Shown here: in pieces, positions 1 to 9,379 of the stretch
How the letters are laid out: each line of letters starts with the position of its first letter
How positions within the stretch are numbered: position 1 is the stretch's first letter
From: Marinobacterium lutimaris
GTDB lineage: Bacteria > Pseudomonadota > Gammaproteobacteria > Pseudomonadales > Balneatricaceae
NCBI RefSeq assembly: GCF_900108065.1
Contig: NZ_FNVQ01000001.1
Span: 930,001 to 994,000, forward strand
DNA: 64,000 nucleotides
Direction of reading: 5' to 3'
Notes under the pieces: generated by a model
What the model was told of the DNA's origin: nothing
Seen by the model: the letters and a program-made list of their open reading frames with translations, nothing else
The model's database searches: none
Program-made: the position numbers and the translations under genes

Positions 1-1281
1 TTCATGATTCCAAGCTCTGCGAAGTGCTTCTTCGCTTTCAAATGAGTCTCGCTGATGCTCGTGCATCTCCTTCATTCCATGCACACCCTGCCGACCTGCA
101 TCCACAAAGAAATAGCCATGGAGAGTTAATCTGAAGTCGAAGTTGCCATCACATCGAATAGTCTGGGATGCGCTATTTTCGTCTAGTGGCAAGAATACGG
201 ACCAGTTGGTGATCAGCCGGCCCGAGCCCGGCGCTCGAGAGAAGAACACCGCCCCATGCGGTTGCGCTTTATCCTTGGCTTCTCTCGAGTGGCCCAACTC
301 ATCCCGTATATAACTGCTTGGCCAAAGATCATGAGCATGCAGTGCGTTAAGCCTTGGGTTCCAGTCTAAATATTCGAGCCCGGTAAATTCTAACTTTGAC
401 CGCCCATCACCTTTTTCCACCTGAGTCCGACCACTCAATATCTGAGGTGCCTCTCGCCTCCCACTTCGTTCTTCGGGTTCAGCTCCGATCAAAGAAGTCC
501 GCCGTCCCCCCGCCGTTAACTGCACATCAAAGACTGGAGCAAGCTTTTCCTGGGCGTCATTTAACGTCCAAAAAGAGACTCTCTGGAGGTGCCTTAACAT
601 AGGCATTAGAGCTGCGATTCGAATGCCCAGTTCGGCCTCGTACATGAAAGAGAGCAGATCTGTATCATCACCAGGGAATTCGGAAACAATCGCTCCGGTT
701 TGCTCACCAAAGGGTTGTTTTAAGTGGGCCTTTTGCCGCAATGGCAACCAGAGAATAAAACATTGATCAGCTTCTGAGGAAAGCGAGGATGTTACTGCTT
801 CCAAATGGTTTCGAATTAGCGCTGCGTCCTCAACACCAAAACTGTTCCAGTCAACATGGAGAGTCTGATCGGGATCCGGCCCACTCCAGGGGTTAAGGAT
901 TTCCGAATATTCCCGCTCTCCATCATGAGCAAGGAAAAAAAACGCCTCACAAAAGTGGAAAACGCTTTTCATTCCCAGGCCGAACTTTCCAATACTTCCC
1001 TGGTCTGCGGCCTTTGAGTTCTGTCCGAAAGAACGAATACCACGCGCATCAGATGATTTAAATGCACCGTTGTTAATGAGGAAGATCCCTGGCCCCTTCA
1101 GCAAGGGATGAATTGCGCCGACCAAGCCTGGTGACAAGCCATAGTGAAGCTCCGTTGCAGGAGCATCGTCGCTATTCTGAATTAACTCCTTCAGTACCGG
1201 GAAACCAGTTTGATACCGATCACGCAAGTTGTCAGCGATCAGATTGATGAATTGAATCGGGTCTTGCGTGAATCCGAACAT
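1..1281 (-). CDS. Sacsin-type HATPase protein, partial (C-terminus off the left edge)
   Basis: An open frame of 427 codons reads leftward from an ATG at 1281 and leaves the window without a stop. The N-terminus carries a GHKL/Hsp90-type ATP-binding fold of the sacsin kind: an N-box reading KELIQNSDDA at about residues 33-42, then GPGIFLINNGAF at about 65-76, and a glycine-rich lid motif GKFGLGMKSVFH at about 98-109. The family binds ATP; it is widespread in large proteins of unknown role, some of them in defence islands. The gene follows the PLD-like gene by about 80 bases on the same strand, so the two are probably co-transcribed. The rest of the visible protein shows no motif I recognise. 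HtpG and MutL are unlikely because the motif spacing fits sacsin better. The ATPase call is firm; a role in phage defence is inferred from neighbours only. Confidence 0.75.
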   Translation of the reverse strand, partial: MFGFTQDPIQFINLIADNLRDRYQTGFPVLKELIQNSDDAPATELHYGLSPGLVGAIHPLLKGPGIFLINNGAFKSSDARGIRSFGQNSKAADQGSIGKFGLGMKSVFHFCEAFFFLAHDGEREYSEILNPWSGPDPDQTLHVDWNSFGVEDAALIRNHLEAVTSSLSSEADQCFILWLPLRQKAHLKQPFGEQTGAIVSEFPGDDTDLLSFMYEAELGIRIAALMPMLRHLQRVSFWTLNDAQEKLAPVFDVQLTAGGRRTSLIGAEPEERSGRREAPQILSGRTQVEKGDGRSKLEFTGLEYLDWNPRLNALHAHDLWPSSYIRDELGHSREAKDKAQPHGAVFFSRAPGSGRLITNWSVFLPLDENSASQTIRCDGNFDFRLTLHGYFFVDAGRQGVHGMKEMHEHQRDSFESEEALRRAWNHE

Positions 1282-1362
1282 CTATAACTTCTCCCTGTAT
1301 GCTAGATGCTAGCAAACTTGTCTTTCTTTATCTCAGGTGCCAACTGTAAGAAATACCGCAGC

Positions 1363-2301
1363 CTATCCGTTCACATAGTCATTCCAACCGGTCTCCAAAA
1401 GATCATCAGCAACCTCACCGATACTAGGTGAAGCGTTACCAGGTTTTGCAAGCCAAGAAAGGAACGCTGCAACCTCATCATCTTTAATTGTGTTGACGTC
1501 CCGCCATCGGTTAACTACTTGGCGAGGTAAAACAAAAATTCCGTTATGCCAGCTCATGCTGTTACCAATATGAGTCCACATGAGATTGGCAGCATAAGCA
1601 CAGATCAGCCCTTCTTTGCCATCACCGCTTCGGCACACCATCGCTCGATAGCTGGCTAACAATGCACTACTGCCTCTTTTGAGGGGGTATTTTTGATTGG
1701 GAGCAGCATGTGAGAAGATCTCATTTTCATCAAGTTGCGGTAATGATGCCCCTGCACTCGGTAATAGAGGTTTATTATCCTGCAGACTGTCTTCCGATTG
1801 ACTGACATTTTGATGACTCGCGTAAGCGGCTTTTGCTGCTCGAAGAACTGCGGAATCTACTTCTGCTGCATCTAGCCAAATCTCCCAAGCCCAATTCCTT
1901 ACCGAACAATAGGCGTCTGATCCCTCGGGAATAAAAGTACCAGCTTCCAGGTTGCCTTCTTCGTCGTTTATACAAAGACCATTAGTGGAGAAGTTAGCAG
2001 ATGAAACAATTGTACCTGACTGAGAAACGACTACCTTCGCATGCAGTCGTGGATGGTGACGCAACTCGATATTACACTCACGGCTTACCATCAGTGATTC
2101 GATCACAGCAGGATTAGTCCCCCCATCAGTCAGATTGCAGACCACCTTGTAACTCTTTCCTTCTCTAAGTAAAGCCTCTGCACCACGCCCCCAATAAGCA
2201 ACGACTAAAAGCACAGGCGCGTCCTGTGGCTGCCGTTCAATTAACATATTGAGCTCGTCAGTTATCGCTTGCCGACCATTAAGAAACTTTACATCTGCCA
2301 T
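1363..2301 (-). CDS. Phospholipase D-like (HKD) nuclease-family protein
   Basis: This 312-residue protein has one clear HKD-type motif, LHAKVVV followed by SSANFS, near residues 83-100. That is the His-x-Lys signature plus the Ser/Asn segment of the phospholipase D superfamily, which includes nucleases as well as lipases. There is only one copy, so the protein would have to dimerise to form an active site, as in Nuc-type PLD nucleases. The ATG at 2301 is chosen over a GTG one codon upstream because AAGGAG sits about 8 bases before it. The C-terminal half has no recognised domain. It is the upstream partner of the sacsin-type ATPase and lies just downstream of the sbcC remnant and the Wadjet operon, which suggests an effector in a defence module. 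Substrate and role are unknown. Confidence 0.75.
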   Translation of the reverse strand: MADVKFLNGRQAITDELNMLIERQPQDAPVLLVVAYWGRGAEALLREGKSYKVVCNLTDGGTNPAVIESLMVSRECNIELRHHPRLHAKVVVSQSGTIVSSANFSTNGLCINDEEGNLEAGTFIPEGSDAYCSVRNWAWEIWLDAAEVDSAVLRAAKAAYASHQNVSQSEDSLQDNKPLLPSAGASLPQLDENEIFSHAAPNQKYPLKRGSSALLASYRAMVCRSGDGKEGLICAYAANLMWTHIGNSMSWHNGIFVLPRQVVNRWRDVNTIKDDEVAAFLSWLAKPGNASPSIGEVADDLLETGWNDYVNG

Positions 2302-2399
2302 CACCCTTTCTCCTTGGAGTCATCCCTTTAGTTATATAGCCCGAGCAATCGTGAGAACCATTACAAGTAACGAACCTCATGTAGCTAGAAGCGCTCTAT

Positions 2400-2880
2400 C
2401 TAAATAATAGAAGTTGATACAGTACTGCCAGCCCGCTCGTTCCTAACTTCAATTCTTAGCGGCGGCTGCTTTTTCAGTTCTGGCACATGGGAGATGATAC
2501 CGATGGTCCTGCCTGTTGCCTGAAGTTCAACCAACATATTGGTCGCCAGCTGAAGTGACTCCTGGTCAAGGCTGCCGAAGCTTATCATTGATAACGAGGG
2601 TACCGAGCTGGATACCGCCGGAGCGTTGTTGAACCACTTCCGGCAGTTCCAGTGCCAACGACAGCGAGGCCGTAAAGGAGTCGCCACCCGACAGGATCGC
2701 TACTGGGCGGGTTTTTCCGCTGTAGGCATCGTCAATCGCCAGATCCAGAGCTGTGGTCACGTTCCGCTTCTGGTCTGCTTCGTTCTGAGGCATCAGTTTG
2801 TCTTGTCCTTTGTTATCGCATACTGGCGTTGGCTTGCAACGCTGAGTACGTAGTCCAGCAGGCCGCCAGGACGAATCTCT
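2400..2880 (-). pseudogene. sbcC: Frameshifted remnant of the SbcC C-terminal ATPase lobe
   Basis: Read leftward, three different frames together spell the end of SbcC. About 2793-2876 gives GGLLDYVLSVASQRQ. About 2590-2800 gives the ABC signature region with LSGGDSFTASLSLAL and VVQQRSGGIQL. About 2400-2590 gives FGSLDQESLQLA, GRTIGIISHVPELKK and a glycine/serine tail. In intact SbcC these are continuous; here the frame breaks near 2586, inside what should be the Walker B Asp-Glu, and again near 2795-2810. Nothing upstream encodes the N-terminal Walker A lobe or SbcD. The remnant of about 160 residues sits directly downstream of jetD. It is a decayed gene fragment rather than a functional exonuclease. 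Sequencing error could explain one break but not the missing N-terminal lobe. Confidence 0.82.
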
Positions 2881-2952
2881 ACAGACAGACACGCAGAGCC
2901 CCTTAATCCTACCTTTTTTGAAATTTGAGCCACGGTATAACTCCCAAAAAAG

Positions 2953-3825
2953 TTATGTTTCCTCGCCTGGGAAATTAGGTGAAAACCTGAGAATGCACAG
3001 CGGTATCTCATGACTCACCAAATGTTCCTGTGTGAGTGCCAGCAGATGCTCCCTGATATGCTCGATAATCGGTTTCAAGGTTTCCGGTGCTTGCCGGTCC
3101 AGGTACCGTAGATTTCCGCCTTGCTGCCAAAACGCAGATGGCTTGTTGAAGTCTCTGACCCAGGGAGAGTCATCGGTGAAAGACTTCCAGTGTGCAGGGA
3201 TCAGTAGCGCATCGACCGGCGCCGTCAATCCCATCTGCAGTCCTGCAGGGTCAAAATCAAAAAAACCGATCTTATTAGACGCCCCGCCCTCACTAAGCAC
3301 CTTCAATACATCGGCCGCATTTTCACCATGGCCCCGGTAGATCAGTAAGGCAGACTGCAAACTATCGGGAAGATGAAGTCTGTGCCAGTCCCGCATGACC
3401 GCGCCATTTTCCACCAGGATAATCGTCTCACGCGTGACCTTAAGATGATCTGGATCCACGCTCAACAATGAGCCTGGTGGCACCGTAGCTGATCCGGTCG
3501 TCAGATCTATCGCTCCTCCATTGGCTCGTGCGACTTGAATCATGCTGCCAAAAACCGATCCCGAGGCAAGCTTCTCATCCCGCCCCTGCAGAGCCACATC
3601 CATCCGGCTGTCGCCCAGGTTGTCATTCGATAATGGATCAATACCCGCGTTGTTTTTTACCCAGTCCCTGAGCAGATCCCGATCTGTCGTAGAGAGAATC
3701 AGCGACGCACCCACTATTTCACCAACGCCGAGGGTGTTGTGCATATTGATCCACGTTTTAGTGAGTTTGACCTTTCGGTCCGCCCGTTGAAGTGCCTTTT
3801 GAATAACGGAGATCTCACGCCGCAT
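2953..3825 (-). CDS. jetD: Wadjet JetD-like Toprim nuclease subunit
   Basis: This is a 290-residue protein whose C-terminal half has a Toprim fold: a glutamate strand ILVENGAV, then LLIYRGHGENA, then an FFDFDPAG acidic motif. These residues coordinate metal in topoisomerase/OLD-type nucleases and in the JetD (MksG) subunit of Wadjet, which cleaves extruded plasmid DNA. The ATG at 3825 is preferred over the longer frame from 3918: it overlaps the jetA stop by 11 bases in the arrangement ATGCGGCGTGA, as expected for translational coupling. It is the last gene of the jetC-B-A-D transcript. The role as plasmid-restricting nuclease rests on family knowledge and the complete neighbouring SMC operon. 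The subtype is not certain; the DFDPAG version looks unlike the classical DUF3322/DUF2220 JetD. Confidence 0.8.
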   Translation of the reverse strand: MRREISVIQKALQRADRKVKLTKTWINMHNTLGVGEIVGASLILSTTDRDLLRDWVKNNAGIDPLSNDNLGDSRMDVALQGRDEKLASGSVFGSMIQVARANGGAIDLTTGSATVPPGSLLSVDPDHLKVTRETIILVENGAVMRDWHRLHLPDSLQSALLIYRGHGENAADVLKVLSEGGASNKIGFFDFDPAGLQMGLTAPVDALLIPAHWKSFTDDSPWVRDFNKPSAFWQQGGNLRYLDRQAPETLKPIIEHIREHLLALTQEHLVSHEIPLCILRFSPNFPGEET

Positions 3826-5047
3826 GAGTCTTTGCCTTTGTCCGTTTGAGGGTAATATCTGACACCCAGCGATTACCTCTGAGCACAGTGTCATGGACCT
3901 CGTTAAAACCGAGTTCAATCAGCCGGCGTTGCTTCTCCGGCAGGGAGTTCACGGTGTTCACCAAGGTCAGTAGCCACAGTTCAGGGTCACAGTCCACCGG
4001 GAACGTCCGGTGCACCTTCATGGCAGATACCGGCTGCTCACTTTCAAGCGCCAGCTCGATAAACAGGTCTGCTGCATACTGAACCGGATCGGGCTCAACC
4101 GTTTCGGTTTGCTGGACCACACTGTCCTGGACAGCCACCGGAACATACTCTTCATCCTCCAATGGCTCCATCGCGGGCAGATTTTGGACAATGTCCTCAA
4201 GATCTTCTTCATGCTCCGGATTGCGAGGATCTATGCGAGAATGCGCCAGCAACGGTTCTGCACGATTTAACGCCGGCGGTAACTGCTCAAGACTGTCGAT
4301 GGAAGGTTCATAACCATGATCAGCCTGGTAGAGATTGGCAACCGCATCGATCAGCCGGGATTGGCGATGCTGGCGCGTGAGCGTGTGCAGCATCTCTGTC
4401 AGCCGGGCGATCGCGTGAACCAGTTCTTTACCGCAAAGCTCGAGTGCCTTGGGTAAGGCGCGAAGGAGCAGGCGCCGTAGTTGACGGTCTCCACCGGCCA
4501 TCTGTTGCAGCGCATCATGATCAAACGTCTCCAGCACGTCGTTAAGCTGGCTGGCGCGTTGAATGACACGACGGTTTTCACGCGCCCGAAGTTCGAGGTC
4601 GTGGATATAGGTAAATCCACTGCTGATGTGATGGCTGAATTGAGCCACGCCCTCTCGCAGGTTTTCAATCAACTGGTGCCCGAGGTCGTAGATGGTCCCA
4701 AGGTAGGTCTCCGCATCATTGTGAGCATTCCGGTGCCTCGCTTCCCGGTAACCCTCAATCGCCTCCCGGATCTCGCCCCAAAGATACGAAATCGACTGGT
4801 CGGCCGTCGTCATCTTGTAGTTGCGGGTAACCGCGGCCAGTGTTGGCGTCAGAGCATTGCTTATCTGGACCGGTTCGTCTTCTTCAAGGCGCCAACCGAG
4901 GTGGTGCTTCAGCAAAGCCCGGATAAGGGACTTGTTTTCCTCCGTATCCAGAATCGCACCCCGATGGTTAATGTAAGCGTCCAGCAGCTCCTCTCGGTGC
5001 TGGCCTATCGCTCGCAGGCCATCAGAGGCATCATCGAGTCGAGCCAT
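3815..5047 (-). CDS. jetA: Wadjet JetA-like (kleisin, MksF/MukF-type) subunit
   Basis: This 410-residue protein is predicted to be mostly helical, with an acidic linker at about residues 270-310 (many Glu and Asp) and a basic C-terminal winged-helix-like end. It lies between the JetB-like and JetD-like genes. I recognise no short catalytic motif, and none is expected, since kleisins are structural bridges across the SMC heads. The identification rests mainly on position, size and helical character, so it is weaker than for JetC or JetD. Its ATG overlaps the jetB stop by one base (TAATG), implying coupled translation. Its stop overlaps the jetD start. In the complex it should bind the JetC heads together with JetB and recruit JetD. 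Confidence 0.68.
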   Translation of the reverse strand: MARLDDASDGLRAIGQHREELLDAYINHRGAILDTEENKSLIRALLKHHLGWRLEEDEPVQISNALTPTLAAVTRNYKMTTADQSISYLWGEIREAIEGYREARHRNAHNDAETYLGTIYDLGHQLIENLREGVAQFSHHISSGFTYIHDLELRARENRRVIQRASQLNDVLETFDHDALQQMAGGDRQLRRLLLRALPKALELCGKELVHAIARLTEMLHTLTRQHRQSRLIDAVANLYQADHGYEPSIDSLEQLPPALNRAEPLLAHSRIDPRNPEHEEDLEDIVQNLPAMEPLEDEEYVPVAVQDSVVQQTETVEPDPVQYAADLFIELALESEQPVSAMKVHRTFPVDCDPELWLLTLVNTVNSLPEKQRRLIELGFNEVHDTVLRGNRWVSDITLKRTKAKTHAA

Positions 5048-5685
5048 TACAGAAGATCTCCCTGTGTGCTTAACTCCTCATCCTGATCAAGGTCGAGGTT
5101 TTCCATCGCTCGGATCGTTTCCAGTACGTCGTAGAGGTAGCTCCAGCGGCCAGTGGCTTTGAAGCGCGACCCGGTAGAGTCGAGTTTGGTCAGGTATCCC
5201 TGCTCCACCAACTTATCGAGTATCAGGCGCATCCGGCCTTTGCCATCCTGTGCCGTCGACTTGAATACCTTGCTCTTGGTCAGTTCCGTCAGTTCATCGC
5301 TGAGAATGGGCGAGCGCTCTATATACTCCAGCATCTCGCTGCCGGTCAGTAAGTCGCCGGCTTCCAACGGCCGACCGGCCGGGTGGCATTCACGGGCAAT
5401 CCGCAACCATTTAACCAGCGGCTCGATGTCGCGAACGAAGTCCCTGAACTGCCCTTTCACGGACTTTTTCGCCCCGGGCTCACTGATGTCCAGGTAAGCA
5501 CAGAAAAAGGCCTTCCCGTCGTCTGTGGCGCGTACAGAACGCTCAATGCGGACCAGGTAGTCACGTACCGCTTCAAGGTTGGACTCGGACTGCAGAAACC
5601 GGTATGGGCCAGGGGAAGATGTCTCGCAGATCACCGCGCCCTCAAGCAGCGCTCGAGTAGTCTGTGCAAATACAGCGGTATCCAT
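5047..5685 (-). CDS. jetB: Wadjet JetB-like (KITE, MksE-type) subunit
   Basis: This 212-residue protein has the size and makeup of MksE/JetB proteins, the small winged-helix subunits that bind the kleisin of MukBEF-like condensins. The C-terminal third, with a stretch around KLVEQGYLTKLDSTGSRF, reads as a winged helix with a beta-hairpin wing. It starts one base after the jetC stop (TGATATG) and overlaps jetA by one base, so jetC, jetB, jetA and jetD are one tightly packed transcript. The assignment is by size, fold pattern and operon context, because no catalytic residues exist to confirm it. Alternative names for the family are MksE and EptB. Confidence 0.7.
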   Translation of the reverse strand: MDTAVFAQTTRALLEGAVICETSSPGPYRFLQSESNLEAVRDYLVRIERSVRATDDGKAFFCAYLDISEPGAKKSVKGQFRDFVRDIEPLVKWLRIARECHPAGRPLEAGDLLTGSEMLEYIERSPILSDELTELTKSKVFKSTAQDGKGRMRLILDKLVEQGYLTKLDSTGSRFKATGRWSYLYDVLETIRAMENLDLDQDEELSTQGDLL

Positions 5686-5686
5686 A

Positions 5687-8600
5687 TCAGTTCTCCGTAA
5701 CGTGCAGGGCTAGTTTCATCCGTTCCCGTGCCTGGTCATGTTCTATGTTGGCACTGACGGCAATACGCCTGATCCCGGTATTCCGGTGAATCAGTGTGCG
5801 GTACTTGAAGAACTTGAGCAGGTTGGGATCTGTGCTGGGGAAAGCAGAGAAGAAGTAGAGCCCTGCTTCATCAAACATTTCGAACAGCTTCGCCACGTTT
5901 TCTGGCGAGAGGTTGGCGAGTTCATCCACCGGCCAGTGAAGGGCAATATTCGGATTAGGGCAGAGGTACCGGGCCATGCCGATAAAGATCACAATGATCG
6001 CTAGGTAAGATAGGCCATTGGAGCTCAGTGCGTCGAATTCCTTTGAGTTGGTCACCATCGCTGTCCGGCCATTTTCGACCACCGATATTTTCAGCCCAAT
6101 CAGAGACTTGAGATCCTTCTTGATATCAGCACTCTGCAAGGCGTCATTGGCATCCGTCAGCGCCAGCATCAATTGGTCAGATGGTAGTTGTTGATCACGC
6201 TGCTCACGCCAGGCGATCCACTGCTGGTTGAAGAAGGTCAACCTGTCCCAGTAGTCCCCTTCCACCACCTTTGAGGTGATGTGCAACTGGATGTCACTGA
6301 GACTGTCGATTCGCTGGTTGGTGTTGATCTTGTCGCGCAGGTGCCGGGAAACTTTGGTCACCTCATCGTTGAGTAACTTGAGGGAACCATGATATCGGGA
6401 GAGGCTATCCCCAATCGATCGGATCTCCTCAAACAGCGAACTGCGAATATCGGGCAACAGTTCGTCTATGAGGTTCCCAAAATCAACTGGCTGCTGCAGT
6501 TTGAAGTCGTTTTCAAACTGGTCAAGGCCTGTTTGAGCTCGCCGCTGTTCAAGCAGAAGCACCCAGGCCTTATGTATTTTCGATTCACTGTATTCCCGGA
6601 GAACATTGCTGATCCTGTCCACGTTTGACAGGAGCTTGCGCTTCAGTGCGCGCTCTTCGTTTAACAATCCTTGCAAGAGTTCGGTCAGATGGCTCAGGTC
6701 ACCATCGTTCGGATCAGTGACGGCCCCGCCGGGCAATTGCTCGATGAGAGTGCTGGCGCGTACCAACTCGTCGGAAAGGGTTTTATGGGCCGTTTTTTTC
6801 TGGCCAAGGGTCTCTTTCAGCGACTTAGATTCAGCCTTGAACCGCTCTTCAAGATCCTTGACCGCTTGCCTGGCCTTGGAAAGCGCCAGTTGATCCAGAT
6901 GCAGTCGCTCCTGTTTCTCACGCAGGGTGCTCCACTGATCTTTAAACCAGGCATCGTACTGTGCCAGTAATGGGCTATACCCTTGCACGTCCTCTACAAA
7001 TGCCGCCTGCTTCTCGAAAGCTGTTCGTGCCGCTTTGATGCGAGTACTGTCCACACCTTCCCGCTGGCACTGTTCGCTGAATCGTTCCTCAATACCACTG
7101 AGTCGATCGTCGTAATCTTTCTGAGCGTCATCCAGTTGCTGCTTAACCCGGCCAAGCTGCTCCAGCAGTTCGCCTTGAGCTGTTTGGGCAAGAGCCGCTA
7201 TTTCCATCTGCTGCTGATCGAACTGATCTTCGATCTCCCGCTTGCCGTTGGCGATCGATTCTTCAAGGTTGCGGACTGCCTGTTCGGCTTGAGCCAACTC
7301 CCGCTTGGCCTCCTGTTGGCGTGTCAGCGCCGCATTGCGGTTCTGCCGCCGGCAATCGTCATACCGGGTCTGAAGAACGCCCGCTTCACGTCCAAGTCGC
7401 TGATACATGTGGTCGGCTGAAGAATACAGCTCATTCAGTTCCCGATTCTTAGCGTCGTGCTGATCGCAGGCCTGCTTTTTCTTGGTCACCTCTTCTAGGG
7501 CATTGCGTAACGTAGACTCGGCGCGGTCCAGGCGCTCCCTGATCACCGCTTCTGTAGCCGCGGCTTCAACCGGCTCGAGTTTCGATAGCGCCAGCGACCA
7601 ACCGTAGAGGGTGTCCTGCCCCGGCTCGAAGTCAGGTTCGAGATCTTTCCTTTTCAACAGCTCTGGATTGATGATGCGACCAATGGTCTGCGCCCACTCC
7701 GGGTTTAACTGCCGCAGCTCTGCCAATAGGCTGCCGTCTTCCGGGTTCAGCTGTGAGACCAGCCTGTCCTGTGCCTCTCTGGCCCTTTCTTCATTTTTGC
7801 GGGCTTGCTCCCACGCTTCCAATCCTTTGTCTACAGTGAGCTGGTGGGCGTCAACACGGTCTTGTGCCGCCTTTCGCTTGTCCTTTGCGATCGCCTCCTG
7901 ATCCCTTAACTGCTGGACTTCACTGTCAAGATGGCTGAGTTTGTCATTCTCTTCCTGGGTCGGAATCGGGGCTTGGGATTTTGCTCTCAGTTCTCCGACT
8001 CGCTCGGTTAGCGGCCCCAGTTTTTGACTAAGATTGCCCTCAGCAAAAGCGTCCAACGCCTTGGCTCGGTCTACCGACAACTGCTGGGATCTGGCGTGTT
8101 GTTCCTCTTGGAGATTGTACTTTTTCTCTTTCAGTTCAGACTGCTGGCGCTCCAGCGCTTTCTCCCGGCGCGTGTGTGCTTTTTCCGCTTCAGCAATCGC
8201 GTCTTTACGCTCCTGGTCCAGATTTGCGACCTTACTAGTCAGCAGAGCGTGGGTTTTGCCCAGTTCGTCTCTGCGTTCAATGTGCTGATCAAGACTGCCG
8301 TAATCGGCCTTCTTCTGGGTAATGTCCTGTTCGATCCAATCATTATGCTGGGTGTGGATCCTATCGATAGTCTTGTCGAGTTGTTCAACCTGCGTTTCAA
8401 GATCGTTGGCGTCACGCAGCAGTAGCCGATGTTCTTCTTCGTTGGCGTCGATTAGCACCGTGAGCTGCGTTTGTACTTGCGTGATTTCTCCTGAGAGCTG
8501 TTCCTGTCGACGTTTGCCCTGAAGGATCGCACCCGACAGCAAGGCGGCATTTTGGTCTATATCGTCCAGTAGATGCTGCCGATGCCCATGTTGGCCGACA

Positions 8601-9379
8601 CATTCACGGATATCTTTTTCGGCCGCACTGAAGCTGCGAAGACTGGCGATATCGTCAATGAGAGATTTATCGCGCAGATATGCTGGTTTATCTTCGATAT
8701 GGATATCGCCGAACTGGGTCTCAGCGATCATTTGCTGAAGTCGGTTAAACATATCGTCACGTTTCAGGACGGAATAGCTCATCCGATCAAGGTGACACAT
8801 GTGGGAGTCGGGGCCGCCAATGCAGTATTCTCGGGCCATTGCGGTATCGCGGCGTTGGTTGCCACCTGGGCGGCGAAGCAGACGCTTGTCGTTCTGAATG
8901 ATGGCCCGGTATTCCGTAATGTTTTCTATCTGGCGACTGACGTCAATACCGCGCTTACTCAGGGCGGTGAATATCTCTATCATCGGCCGCCCCTCATTCA
9001 GAAGGCGCCGGATATCCTCATGGAGGAAGGTTTCGGCCAGTGAACCTTTGACGAAGCGATAAATGGAACGGGCGCCGGTGACATAGCGGGTAATGACCAC
9101 GACGCGATAACCGTCTTCCCGCCGGTGTTCGAATATCAAGGCGCTGCTCTGGTGGGGCAGGTAATAATCGACAAACGAGAGCTTCCCGCTCACTTTGCTG
9201 ACCAACGAATTTGGCTCGGCCCCGTAGAAGATGGGTATGAGCGTAAGGGCAGAAGTCTTGCCAGCACCGTTACCGCCACTGGCATTTGAGTGGCCCTCGG
9301 TTTCGAAGCCAACTGTTATGGCCTTCATGTATGAGTTGTGCAGAACGATACGGGTCAGACCGTAGTATGTGTCCCTCAT
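5687..9379 (-). CDS. jetC: Wadjet JetC-like SMC ATPase
   Basis: This is a 1230-residue SMC-type ATPase. A Walker A motif GGNGAGKTS lies at about residues 35-43. Long coiled coils run from about 250 to 500 and 600 to 950, rich in Glu, Gln, Lys and Arg. A hinge-like segment lies at about 530-600. The C-terminal lobe carries a signature-like LSSNGLSYLA and a Walker B WPVDELANL. Such proteins power DNA loop extrusion in MukB/MksB-type complexes; in Wadjet this activity recognises circular plasmids for cutting by JetD. It is the first gene of the operon, with AGGAAG upstream of the ATG at 9379. The 300 bases upstream have no gene and should hold its promoter. Order jetC-B-A-D differs from the usual A-B-C-D. 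SMC ATPase is certain; Wadjet is strongly supported by the whole operon. Confidence 0.88.
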   Translation of the reverse strand: MRDTYYGLTRIVLHNSYMKAITVGFETEGHSNASGGNGAGKTSALTLIPIFYGAEPNSLVSKVSGKLSFVDYYLPHQSSALIFEHRREDGYRVVVITRYVTGARSIYRFVKGSLAETFLHEDIRRLLNEGRPMIEIFTALSKRGIDVSRQIENITEYRAIIQNDKRLLRRPGGNQRRDTAMAREYCIGGPDSHMCHLDRMSYSVLKRDDMFNRLQQMIAETQFGDIHIEDKPAYLRDKSLIDDIASLRSFSAAEKDIRECVGQHGHRQHLLDDIDQNAALLSGAILQGKRRQEQLSGEITQVQTQLTVLIDANEEEHRLLLRDANDLETQVEQLDKTIDRIHTQHNDWIEQDITQKKADYGSLDQHIERRDELGKTHALLTSKVANLDQERKDAIAEAEKAHTRREKALERQQSELKEKKYNLQEEQHARSQQLSVDRAKALDAFAEGNLSQKLGPLTERVGELRAKSQAPIPTQEENDKLSHLDSEVQQLRDQEAIAKDKRKAAQDRVDAHQLTVDKGLEAWEQARKNEERAREAQDRLVSQLNPEDGSLLAELRQLNPEWAQTIGRIINPELLKRKDLEPDFEPGQDTLYGWSLALSKLEPVEAAATEAVIRERLDRAESTLRNALEEVTKKKQACDQHDAKNRELNELYSSADHMYQRLGREAGVLQTRYDDCRRQNRNAALTRQQEAKRELAQAEQAVRNLEESIANGKREIEDQFDQQQMEIAALAQTAQGELLEQLGRVKQQLDDAQKDYDDRLSGIEERFSEQCQREGVDSTRIKAARTAFEKQAAFVEDVQGYSPLLAQYDAWFKDQWSTLREKQERLHLDQLALSKARQAVKDLEERFKAESKSLKETLGQKKTAHKTLSDELVRASTLIEQLPGGAVTDPNDGDLSHLTELLQGLLNEERALKRKLLSNVDRISNVLREYSESKIHKAWVLLLEQRRAQTGLDQFENDFKLQQPVDFGNLIDELLPDIRSSLFEEIRSIGDSLSRYHGSLKLLNDEVTKVSRHLRDKINTNQRIDSLSDIQLHITSKVVEGDYWDRLTFFNQQWIAWREQRDQQLPSDQLMLALTDANDALQSADIKKDLKSLIGLKISVVENGRTAMVTNSKEFDALSSNGLSYLAIIVIFIGMARYLCPNPNIALHWPVDELANLSPENVAKLFEMFDEAGLYFFSAFPSTDPNLLKFFKYRTLIHRNTGIRRIAVSANIEHDQARERMKLALHVTEN

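Noticed and set aside
396-602. A 68-codon plus-strand frame at the left end
   Set aside because: It lies antisense within the sacsin-type ATPase gene, which has clear motifs.
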